Origin: Butyrivibrio fibrisolvens
GTDB taxonomy: Bacteria > Bacillota > Clostridia > Lachnospirales > Lachnospiraceae
Assembly: GCF_037113525.1 (NCBI RefSeq)
Contig: NZ_CP146963.1
Location: 992,001 to 1,056,000 of the forward strand
Direction: 5' to 3'
Length of the DNA: 64,000 nt
Both the position numbers and the translations under genes were made by a program. Under the pieces are notes generated by a model that did not search any database, was not told the DNA's origin, and was given only the letters and a program-made list of their open reading frames with translations. Shown here piece by piece: positions 26,351 to 34,031 of the stretch (the first letter of the stretch is position 1; each line of letters begins with the position of its first letter).

Positions 26351-26616
26351 AAAATGTACACCGCCCATTGCGGATCAACTTGTAAGGGTAGTCAATAAAG
26401 CTTTTTCGTATCATTTTGAAGTTGTTATTAAATTCAAGAGCTTGATAGATAAATCTTTATATTCTTCTTGGGGTCCGCATGTCTGAGCGAAGCGAGTTTC
26501 GGACCCCAGAATATAAAGATTTAGATATCATGCCTTGAATTATAACAGCTTCAAGATACGAAAAAGCTTTATTGACTACCCTTGCAAGTTGATCCGCAAT
26601 GGGCGGTGTACATTTT
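26351..26616 (+). repeat. Long hairpin element, copy B
   Basis: Outer arms 26351-26412 and 26555-26616 are 62 bp each and complementary with one mismatch. The inner part, about 26430-26541 (112 nt), has the mid-stem motif (ATTCAAGAGCTTGATAGAT with AGATATCATGCCTTGAAT), an inner stem (AAATCTTTATATTCT with AGAATATAAAGATTT), a left-side bulge of about four bases, and an apical stem GGGGTCCG/CGGACCCC holding TGAGCGAAGCGAGTTT. It starts one base after a stop codon and lies upstream of purB. The arms share no sequence with copies A or C. Confidence 0.88.
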
Positions 26617-26646
26617 ACAAGTGGGAAGCCTTCAGAAAATATAAAA

Positions 26647-26664
26647 TTTGAACAACTGTTCAAA
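26647..26664. promoter_or_regulatory. 18-bp palindrome upstream of purB
   Basis: TTTGAACAACTGTTCAAA is a perfect dyad except for its two central bases. The core GAAC-N4-GTTC resembles a Gram-positive LexA box (CGAAC-N4-GTTCG), but the outer C and G are replaced by T and A. It could bind LexA weakly or another dimeric repressor. It lies 140 bases before purB. Confidence 0.45.
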
Positions 26665-26803
26665 AATGCTTGATTATCTCTTTGAGATTTGCTATAAATG
26701 TAAAGGCGATTGCATTAGGATGTGACAAAGAAAATGCACTGGTCTGATGCATATGCCAAATAGAATCAGTTTGTATATCTATAGCAAAGGTCAGGAGGAT
26801 GTT

Positions 26804-28237
26804 ATGAGTACGGATCGTTATTCCAGTCCATTATCTGAGCGTTATGCAAGCCCTCAGATGCAGTATATTTTTTCACAGGATAAGAAGTTCAGAACCTGGA
26901 GAAGGCTCTGGATCGCACTTGCAGAAACAGAGAAGGAACTGGGACTTGGTATTACTCAGGAACAGATAGATGAGATGAAAGAGCATGTGGATGACATCAA
27001 TTATGATGTTGCCAAGGCTCGTGAGAAAGAAGTTCGTCATGATGTTATGAGCCATGTATATGCTTTTGGTGTTCAGTGCCCTAAGGCTAAACCTATAATC
27101 CACCTTGGCGCTACATCATGCTACGTTGGTGACAACACTGACATTATCATAATGACAGAAGGCTTAAAGCTTGTTCGTAAGAAGCTTGTTAATGTGATTG
27201 CAGAACTGTCTAAGTTCGCTGATGAATATAAGAGCCTTCCTACACTTGGATTCACACATTTCCAGCCTGCACAGCCTACTACAGTAGGTAAGAGAGCTTG
27301 TCTGTGGCTTCAGGACTTTACATATGATCTTGAAGATCTTGATTATGTTCTCGATAATATGAGACTCCTTGGATGCAAAGGTACTACAGGTACACAGGCA
27401 TCTTTCCTCGAACTTTTTGAAGGAGACCTTTCTAAAGTTGATAAGCTTGATCCCATGATCGCTGAGAAGATGGGATTTGATAAGTGGGTATCAGTTTCAG
27501 GTCAGACCTATACACGTAAGATTGATGTCAAGGTTGTGAATGTCCTTGCAGGTATCGCTGAGTCTGCTACTAAGATGGCACAGGATATAAGACTTCTTCA
27601 GCATCTTAAGGAAGTAGAAGAGCCTTTCGAGAAGAGCCAGATCGGATCATCAGCTATGGCTTACAAGCGCAATCCTATGAGATCAGAGCGTATCTGCTCT
27701 CTTGCAAGATATGTCATGGTAGATACTCTTAACCCTGCAATCACAGAGGTATCTCAGTGGTTCGAGCGTACACTTGACGATTCTGCCAATAAGAGACTTT
27801 CAGTTCCTGAAGGATTCCTTGCAACAGACGGTATCCTGGATCTGTGTCTCAACGTTGTAGACGGCCTTGTGGTATATCCTAAGGTTATTGAGAAGCGCCT
27901 TATGTCTGAGCTTCCATTCATGGCTACTGAGAATATCATGATGGATGCTGTTAAGGCAGGTGGAGACCGCCAGGAGCTTCATGAGAGGATCAGAGAGCTT
28001 TCTATGGAAGCCGGCAAGAATGTCAAAGTTGAAGGTAAGGACAATAACCTCCTTGAACTTATCGCTGCCGATCCTGCATTCCATATGTCACTTGAGGATC
28101 TTCAGAAATCCATGGATCCTTCCAAGTACGTGGGCTGCAGCGCTCATCAGGTTGAGAAGTTCCTTGCAGAGGTAGTTACACCTATCCTTGACGCCAACAA
28201 AGAAGAACTCGGCCTCACGGCAGAAATCAACGTTTGA
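26804..28237 (+). CDS. purB: Adenylosuccinate lyase
   Basis: The start at ATG 26804 follows AGGAGG and gives STDRYSSPLSERYASPQMQ, the usual N-terminus. The 477-residue protein has the fumarase/aspartase superfamily signature SSAMAYKRNPMRSERI and the substrate-binding loops IIHLGATSCYVGDNTD and LGFTHFQPAQPTTVGKR. It splits SAICAR to AICAR and adenylosuccinate to AMP in purine synthesis. Its partner purA is 25 kb downstream. It is transcribed alone, with long hairpins on both sides and two terminator-like hairpins after it. Confidence 0.96.
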   Translation: MSTDRYSSPLSERYASPQMQYIFSQDKKFRTWRRLWIALAETEKELGLGITQEQIDEMKEHVDDINYDVAKAREKEVRHDVMSHVYAFGVQCPKAKPIIHLGATSCYVGDNTDIIIMTEGLKLVRKKLVNVIAELSKFADEYKSLPTLGFTHFQPAQPTTVGKRACLWLQDFTYDLEDLDYVLDNMRLLGCKGTTGTQASFLELFEGDLSKVDKLDPMIAEKMGFDKWVSVSGQTYTRKIDVKVVNVLAGIAESATKMAQDIRLLQHLKEVEEPFEKSQIGSSAMAYKRNPMRSERICSLARYVMVDTLNPAITEVSQWFERTLDDSANKRLSVPEGFLATDGILDLCLNVVDGLVVYPKVIEKRLMSELPFMATENIMMDAVKAGGDRQELHERIRELSMEAGKNVKVEGKDNNLLELIAADPAFHMSLEDLQKSMDPSKYVGCSAHQVEKFLAEVVTPILDANKEELGLTAEINV

Positions 28238-28325
28238 TGGCGTGAAGCTTCCGGAGGTACATATAGGCCTCGCGGAAAAATGATATTATTGCTATTACCA
28301 ATTTTAAATATAATATTTAATAGAT

Positions 28326-28385
28326 AAAGCTTACCGCTTGGACGGATTGGTATCTCTCCAAAAAAGTGGTAAGCTTTGGTTTTTA
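28326..28385 (+). terminator. Terminator-like hairpin after purB
   Basis: AAAGCTTACC (28326-28335) pairs with GGTAAGCTTT (28368-28377), followed by GGTTTTTAG. The loop is long (32 bases). Confidence 0.6.
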
Positions 28386-28406
28386 GTTTTGCCTTTGCCG
28401 GCAAAG

Positions 28407-28449
28407 AAGGTCAGCGTTTCACTAGATAGTGAAATGGCTGGCCTTTTTT
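28407..28449 (+). terminator. Intrinsic terminator after purB
   Basis: AAGGTCAGCGTTTCACT (28407-28423) pairs with AGTGAAATGGCTGGCCTT (28428-28445) with one wobble and a small bulge; a run of T follows. This is the stronger of the two hairpins. From here to 28657 I see no gene, only AT-rich DNA. Confidence 0.8.
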
Positions 28450-28657
28450 TGCTTTAAATTGAAATGCATGAATAAAATAGTTACAGTTTTTGCTAAAGTA
28501 ATTTGGTGATAATTGATAAAGATGTAAAAATAGAGTGATTTTTAGAGCAAACTCATGAAAATTGGCTTGCCAAAAACGGTTTGGGCAAATATAATTTAGA
28601 AAATGGTAAAGTAATTTATACGACACAAAAGCTTTGAGACCAAAAGTACAATTCGCT

Positions 28658-28926
28658 TAGACGATGCAGTATCACCAAAGACATTACAGGGACGGGCAGT
28701 ATATAGATCATTGACATGCTTTTTAATCGTTTTATAAAATTCATGAGCATGATAGATGGAGATTTCCATTCTGCCCGGGGTCCGCATGTCTGAGCGAAGC
28801 GAGTTTCGGACCCTAGAATGGAAAACTCCAGATAGCATGCCATGAATTTATGAAACGATTAACAGCATGGCAATGATCTATATACTGCCCGTCCCTGTAA
28901 TGCCTTTGGTGATACTGCATCATCTA
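28658..28926 (+). repeat. Long hairpin element, copy C
   Basis: Outer arms of about 68 bp run from 28658 inward and end at 28926, with about five mismatches. The inner part, about 28736-28849 (114 nt), keeps the mid-stem motif with compensating changes (left ATTCATGAGCATGATAGAT, right AGATAGCATGCCATGAAT). The inner stem (GGAGATTTCCATTCT with AGAATGGAAAACTCC) differs from A and B but still pairs. A left bulge and the stem GGGGTCCG/CGGACCCT carry TGAGCGAAGCGAGTTT. It lies between purB and the arabinan genes. Confidence 0.88.
28711..28738 (+). promoter_or_regulatory. Possible promoter inside the left arm of element C
   Basis: TTGACA (28711-28716), 16 bases, TATAAA (28733-28738). It would start transcription near 28745, at the conserved inner hairpin, and could drive either a small RNA or the GH43 gene at 28977. 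Copies A and B have TATAAA and TATTAA at the same place but no good -35 box. Confidence 0.45.
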
Positions 28927-28976
28927 CACAACCCCAAAAATAGTCGAAAACTATTGTAATAGTAAGGAGCATGAGC

Positions 28977-29939
28977 ATGAAAGAGACAGAACTTAAATTT
29001 AATGAACCCTGGATACTTCAAAGGGCAGATCCTTATGTGATCAAGGGAGATGATGGTTGGTACTATTTCACAGCTTCAATTCCTACATATGACAGGATTG
29101 CACTCCGAAGATCGAGAACATTGCAAGGTCTAAAAGACGCCGATGAAGTTACTATTTGGACTAAGCATGAGAGCGGACCTATGGGTGATCATATTTGGGC
29201 ACCTGAACTTCATTATGTCATGGGCAAGTGGTACATCTACTTTGGAGCAGGCGATGCTGAGGATAAATGGCATCTTCGTCCCTATGTTCTTGAATGTCAG
29301 GGGCCGGATCCTATTAATGACAAGTGGGTAGAGAAAGGTATACCAAGAGCTGCCAAGGATGATGAGTTCTCATTTAAGGCATTTTCCCTTGATGGAACTG
29401 TTTTTGAGAACAAAGGAAGCTGGTACTATGTCTGGGCTGAGAAGGTTGGAGTTGGCAAGCAGATATCGAATCTGTATATAGCACAGCTTGAGAATCCATA
29501 CACACTTAAGACTGTTCAGGTGCTTTTGACAACACCTGATTATGACTGGGAGAGAGTGGGATTCTGGGTTGATGAGGGACCTGCTGTTATCAAGAGAAAT
29601 GGACGATTGTTCCTGACATTTTCATCAAGTGAGACAGGAACAGCCTACTGCATAGGTATGCTTACAGCTGATGAAGATAGTGACCTTCTGGATCCAAGAT
29701 CCTGGGATAAGTCCAGATATCCTGTCCTTAAGTCTGATGCATCAAGGGGGATATACGGCCCTGGTCATAACTCATTCACAGTAGATGAAGATGGCAATGA
29801 TATCATGGTATATCATGCCCGCACAGAATCTGAAATAACGGGAGATCCTTTGTACAATCCCAATCGCCACGCTATGCTGATGCCTATAAAGTGGGGTGAT
29901 GACGGAGCACCTGTTTTTTCTTTTGACAACACAATCTGA
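28977..29939 (+). CDS. Cytoplasmic GH43 glycosidase (arabinofuranosidase/xylosidase type)
   Basis: ATG 28977 is preferred to ATG 28971 because AAGGAG lies seven bases before it. The 320-residue protein is a five-bladed propeller GH43: catalytic base D18 in LQRADPYV, the HIWAPELHY block, and general acid E200 in DEGPAV. There is no signal peptide, so it acts on imported oligosaccharides. It is first in the arabinan locus and is followed by a GH51-like enzyme after 17 bases. The likely role is removing terminal arabinofuranose (or xylose) units; the exact linkage is not readable. Confidence 0.9.
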   Translation: MKETELKFNEPWILQRADPYVIKGDDGWYYFTASIPTYDRIALRRSRTLQGLKDADEVTIWTKHESGPMGDHIWAPELHYVMGKWYIYFGAGDAEDKWHLRPYVLECQGPDPINDKWVEKGIPRAAKDDEFSFKAFSLDGTVFENKGSWYYVWAEKVGVGKQISNLYIAQLENPYTLKTVQVLLTTPDYDWERVGFWVDEGPAVIKRNGRLFLTFSSSETGTAYCIGMLTADEDSDLLDPRSWDKSRYPVLKSDASRGIYGPGHNSFTVDEDGNDIMVYHARTESEITGDPLYNPNRHAMLMPIKWGDDGAPVFSFDNTI

Positions 29940-29956
29940 TCTTTATGGGAGAAAGT

Positions 29957-32900
29957 ATGGACAAAGGTATATATAAGCATATGAAAGAGGAAGAATATAG
30001 CAATCTGATAGCCTGGTATCCATTTGACGATGAGGATGATCCCGGCAAGGATGCTTCCGGACATGGTCAGCATGCAAAGCTTTGCGGGGATAATGTACCG
30101 TATATTAGCAAGGTATGCGGATTTATGGGAGCAGTATTCCAAGGAGGAGAAGGGAAGGGCTCGTCATATTTAGAACTTCCACAAGATCTTCTATCTAAGG
30201 CTGATGATATGACAGGTCTATCGATATCAGCATGGATAAAACCTGGTGGCAAGGCTGCCGGATGGGAGAGAGTGTTTGATTTCGGGCATAGCGACAAGGG
30301 ACCGTATCTGTTTCTCACCAGATCTCTTAGAGGCATATGCTATGCGGATTCTGATCTTCCTGCTGATGCAGGAAAACAGGCACCAAGTGGTGAGTGGACG
30401 CATGTAGTTATGAGTATTACTCCGACACAAAACGGAACAGCTTCAAGTGCTGGCCCAAGGCTATATGTTAATGGTGAGCTTGCGGCAGACGGAATCATAA
30501 GTCAGACATCAAGTGGCAATTATAAGAAGTTTAGAAGTTTTATGGATATGCTTTCAGAAGGAAGGTTTGATCATAACTATATTGGAAGATCCCAATTTGA
30601 AGTTGATCCATATTATGAAGGCGCCATATCTGATCTTAGGATCTACAATAAGTCCTTATCTCAGGAAGAGGTTATAGATCTTCTGTGCCAGAGGCTAAGT
30701 GACCAGAAGATTCTGGATATAGCAATAGATAAGTTCTTGAAAAAACCGGCAGATATGATAACAGATCATATAAGTCTCCAGCCATCTTTGATGCAGGACA
30801 AGGTATCAGTAAGATGGGATATTAAGCCACAAGGGATCATAGATGATTGTGGAAATCTTAAGTCTATAGATAAGCCTGTAAGACTTGATGTTACAGCTAT
30901 TTTATCAAGAGGGAATGAGAGAATATCAAGAAGCTTTAGATCTGTTGCTGTTCCAAGAGGTACAGCTCCGTATGAATTTGTAGTTCATACAGATGAAAAG
31001 GTGCTTGATATAAGCAGAACCTTGTTCGGTCTGTTTTTTGAAGATATCAATCACAGTGCAGATGGTGGAATATATGCAGAACTTGTCCAGAACAGAAGCT
31101 TTGAGAATTTTGCGTTCAATAACTATAATGCATCAAGTACTGAGAACGGCCTGTCAGGTGGAAGAACTTATAAACCACTTGAATACTGGTTTGGAGATAC
31201 TGATAAGATAGAAGTTTTGGATAAAGGCGGTGTTAGCAGCTTCCTTGGATATAGCAATGATAATAATCCGCATTATATTAGGGCTTTAGAAGATGCCGCT
31301 ATTATCAACAGAGGCTATTGCAGCGAGAATCATGAGCATGCGATGGCATTTGAAGATAAAGGCATATATCAGTTCTCTATATATGCCAAGTCTGAGAATA
31401 GTGCAGCTATAGAAGTGGTACTTCAGGATGATAAGGGAAGAGATGTATCTACAGCTGCAATTATAGATATCCCGGCAGGAGGAACTTGGGATAAATATAC
31501 CAGAAAGATACAAATATCATATAAAGGTATTGCTGATACTACATCGAAGAGTCCCGCATTCATGGGACAGCTTGTATTAAGGATCAGCAAGGGCTGTTGC
31601 GTAGATATGGTATCTCTTGTCCCTGAGAATGTATGGGGAGCAGTAGCGGAGCCTGACTCAGTAAGTGCTCATGATAACTTTAATGGCAATCCCAATTACC
31701 GCTTAAGACGGGATATCATGAAGAGCCTTGCAGATATGCATCCTTCATTTATAAGATTCCCTGGAGGTTGTATATCAGAGGGCTCATACACCTGGGACAA
31801 TGTCTATGATTGGAAGGATTCTATTGGAGATATTGCCATAAGAAAAGAGAATGTCAATGTCTGGGGTTACAACATGACCATGGGACTTGGTTATATGGAA
31901 TATTTCCAGATGGCAGAAGACTTAGGCGCTGAGCCACTTCCTGTTATGGCCTGCGGAGTTTTGTGTCAGGCCAGAAGCGATTATGCAAATCCTGCAGGTG
32001 GCAAGCTTAGAGATAAGTATATAGCTAATTTTACAGATCTTATTGATTTTGCTATAAGTACTGACTTTGAAAACAATAAATGGGCAGATATTAGGAAAAA
32101 GATGGGCCATGAACAGCCATTTGGCCTTCACTATCTTGGCGTTGGTAATGAGAACTGGGGCGATGAGTTTTTTGCTAACTTCGAAATATTTTACCATAAG
32201 ATAAAAGAACATCTGGATGAGTATTATCCTGGATATCCCATGACAATAGTATCTACTGCAGGAGCACAGGCTGATGATGATGCCTACAAGATAGGATGGC
32301 AGTTTTTGTGCGGCAGGCATAAGGGCGTATCTTCATATATGTTTACAGATGGTGAGAAGTCTTTTGAAGAGAAGATTGACTGGTACAAGTATAAGGGCGA
32401 CTACCTTGATACCATCGTCGATGAGCATTATTACAGGTCCAATGAGTACCTTCTTGAAAATATTGACAGATACAACTATTACCAAAGAGCCTACAAACTT
32501 GATGAAAACGGGCACAAGGTTATAGATGAAGCAAAGTCTCCCAAAGTCTTTGTAGGCGAGTATGCATCTGTTGATAAGAATACCCTTAAGGGCGCCATAG
32601 CAGAAGCGGCTACAATGGTTGGATATGAGAGAAACAGCGATGTTGTGAGGATGGCATCAACGGCTCCCCTTTTCAATCAGATATCAAATGATGGTACTTA
32701 TAGATGGACTCCTGATTGCATCTGGTTTGACAAGACGAGAGTATATAGAACTCCAACATATTTTGTGCAAAAACTCTTCATGACCAATCTTGGAACAGAG
32801 CTTTTAAAACTTGATGAAAAAAAGCTATCAGGAAGTAACATGTCAGAACTAAAGCCCCATGGAGGTTTCTGTATATCAGCTTCTAATGGAAGAGTAAAGT

Positions 32901-33754
32901 TTTTGAATATAAATGTTACTTCTAATATAGATGGAACTGTTTATTATCACAAAGAATATCCCGAAGGTCTTGTACTTGATGGAAGTACTGATACTAAATA
33001 TCTCGTTTTTACAGATGCTGAGACTGGCTTAAATACTGAGGATCTAAGTGATTACAGCATAGAATTAAGAGCAGTAAAACTTGACGATATGGCTGTAATA
33101 GAGGTTGGATGCGGCCTTGTAGCAGCTCCCGGAGACTTTGATCCTACGAGGATGAGTCTTATGAAGTACTGCGTAGGAGATGCAGGCAATGGTACAGGCC
33201 TCAAAGTCTACAAGGATGGCATAGAGGGATATACTCTTGGGGACTATTCATCAAGTGCATATGCAGGCAATCTTAGAGCTTGTCATATGGAGATAGTAGG
33301 AGCCGGATGCGAAGTGGTCGTAAGAGTTAACTATGGCGGCGATGATGGAAGAACTATCACGGCTTCATATGAGATAGCAGGCAGTAAAGGTGTGGGCACT
33401 GTCCTTGGAGATATTGCCTACAAGCTGGAAAGTTATAACAAGGATATATTTGCATCAGCAACTAAAGATGCAGAGAATATCTATCTAAAGCTTGTCAATC
33501 CTGCGGATACAGTTAGGGACGTGCATATAGCATTCGATCATGGAGGAAGCGGTCCCTGTGAAGATGGCAGTATCTGTAAGTATCACAAAGCACAGGTGAT
33601 AGTACTGGAAGCTGATAAAGGTCAGGAGGATGTTCCTAATGTGAATGTACCTGAGACAATACTTCCAAGGACATATGATCTTAGCATTAATGGGGATTGT
33701 CTTGATATATCTCTAAAACCCTGGTCATTAAACATTATCAGGCTAAAAAAGTAA
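29957..33754 (+). CDS. LamG-GH51 alpha-L-arabinofuranosidase
   Basis: ATG 29957 follows GGGAG and is preferred to 29945. The product of about 1265 residues has an N-terminal LamG/concanavalin-like domain (about 10-240; LIAWYPFDDEDD, ISAWIKPGG, HNYIGRSQFEVDPYYEGAISDLRIYN). A GH51-type catalytic region starts near 350 (LFGLFFEDINHSADGGIYAELVQNRSFE). The acid/base is E732 in GVGNENWGDEF and the nucleophile E868 in VFVGEYAS. A C-terminal beta-sandwich follows, and the chain ends in KPWSLNIIRLK. No signal peptide is present. Typical GH51 enzymes have about 500-650 residues, so the LamG domain and a linker domain are additions. It releases arabinose from oligosaccharides in the cytoplasm. Confidence 0.9.
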   Translation: MDKGIYKHMKEEEYSNLIAWYPFDDEDDPGKDASGHGQHAKLCGDNVPYISKVCGFMGAVFQGGEGKGSSYLELPQDLLSKADDMTGLSISAWIKPGGKAAGWERVFDFGHSDKGPYLFLTRSLRGICYADSDLPADAGKQAPSGEWTHVVMSITPTQNGTASSAGPRLYVNGELAADGIISQTSSGNYKKFRSFMDMLSEGRFDHNYIGRSQFEVDPYYEGAISDLRIYNKSLSQEEVIDLLCQRLSDQKILDIAIDKFLKKPADMITDHISLQPSLMQDKVSVRWDIKPQGIIDDCGNLKSIDKPVRLDVTAILSRGNERISRSFRSVAVPRGTAPYEFVVHTDEKVLDISRTLFGLFFEDINHSADGGIYAELVQNRSFENFAFNNYNASSTENGLSGGRTYKPLEYWFGDTDKIEVLDKGGVSSFLGYSNDNNPHYIRALEDAAIINRGYCSENHEHAMAFEDKGIYQFSIYAKSENSAAIEVVLQDDKGRDVSTAAIIDIPAGGTWDKYTRKIQISYKGIADTTSKSPAFMGQLVLRISKGCCVDMVSLVPENVWGAVAEPDSVSAHDNFNGNPNYRLRRDIMKSLADMHPSFIRFPGGCISEGSYTWDNVYDWKDSIGDIAIRKENVNVWGYNMTMGLGYMEYFQMAEDLGAEPLPVMACGVLCQARSDYANPAGGKLRDKYIANFTDLIDFAISTDFENNKWADIRKKMGHEQPFGLHYLGVGNENWGDEFFANFEIFYHKIKEHLDEYYPGYPMTIVSTAGAQADDDAYKIGWQFLCGRHKGVSSYMFTDGEKSFEEKIDWYKYKGDYLDTIVDEHYYRSNEYLLENIDRYNYYQRAYKLDENGHKVIDEAKSPKVFVGEYASVDKNTLKGAIAEAATMVGYERNSDVVRMASTAPLFNQISNDGTYRWTPDCIWFDKTRVYRTPTYFVQKLFMTNLGTELLKLDEKKLSGSNMSELKPHGGFCISASNGRVKFLNINVTSNIDGTVYYHKEYPEGLVLDGSTDTKYLVFTDAETGLNTEDLSDYSIELRAVKLDDMAVIEVGCGLVAAPGDFDPTRMSLMKYCVGDAGNGTGLKVYKDGIEGYTLGDYSSSAYAGNLRACHMEIVGAGCEVVVRVNYGGDDGRTITASYEIAGSKGVGTVLGDIAYKLESYNKDIFASATKDAENIYLKLVNPADTVRDVHIAFDHGGSGPCEDGSICKYHKAQVIVLEADKGQEDVPNVNVPETILPRTYDLSINGDCLDISLKPWSLNIIRLKK

Positions 33755-33760
33755 AAAACA

Positions 33761-33811
33761 CATGTAAGCAGGTTTAAGGGAGGATACTTCCTAAATCGAC
33801 CTGTTTACATG
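33761..33811 (+). terminator. Hairpin after the GH51 gene
   Basis: CATGTAAGCAGGT (33761-33773) pairs with ACCTGTTTACATG (33799-33811) with one wobble, in the 277-base gap before the solute-binding protein gene. No strong T-tract follows, so it may be a weak terminator or an mRNA-stabilising end. Confidence 0.5.
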
Positions 33812-33935
33812 AACTTAGATTTTTATTACAAAAAGCCATAGATTTCAAGCACTAAAATTGCACAAAAATAAGGCTTTGTTTTCTATATAGATAAAAGTGA
33901 AATTGTATTGAAAAATCTAAAACTGAGATGTAAGC

Positions 33936-33964
33936 TTGATATAGTTATAAAACTGAATTATTTA
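33936..33964 (+). promoter_or_regulatory. Likely promoter for the importer operon
   Basis: TTGATA (33936-33941), 17 bases, TATTTA (33959-33964), about 68 bases before the start codon at 34032. Two direct repeats of AAAAATCTAAA flank it (near 33910 and 33967) and could be operator half-sites. Confidence 0.45.
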
Positions 33965-34031
33965 ATAAAAATCTAAACTTTAGAAAAATGTAAAAACGGT
34001 TCTTTATTTGCTCACGACATGAGGTTAAAAA

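Noticed and set aside
26351..26616. Element B as an insertion sequence or transposon end
   Set aside because: No transposase gene lies between the arms, the arms differ between copies, and no target duplication is visible.
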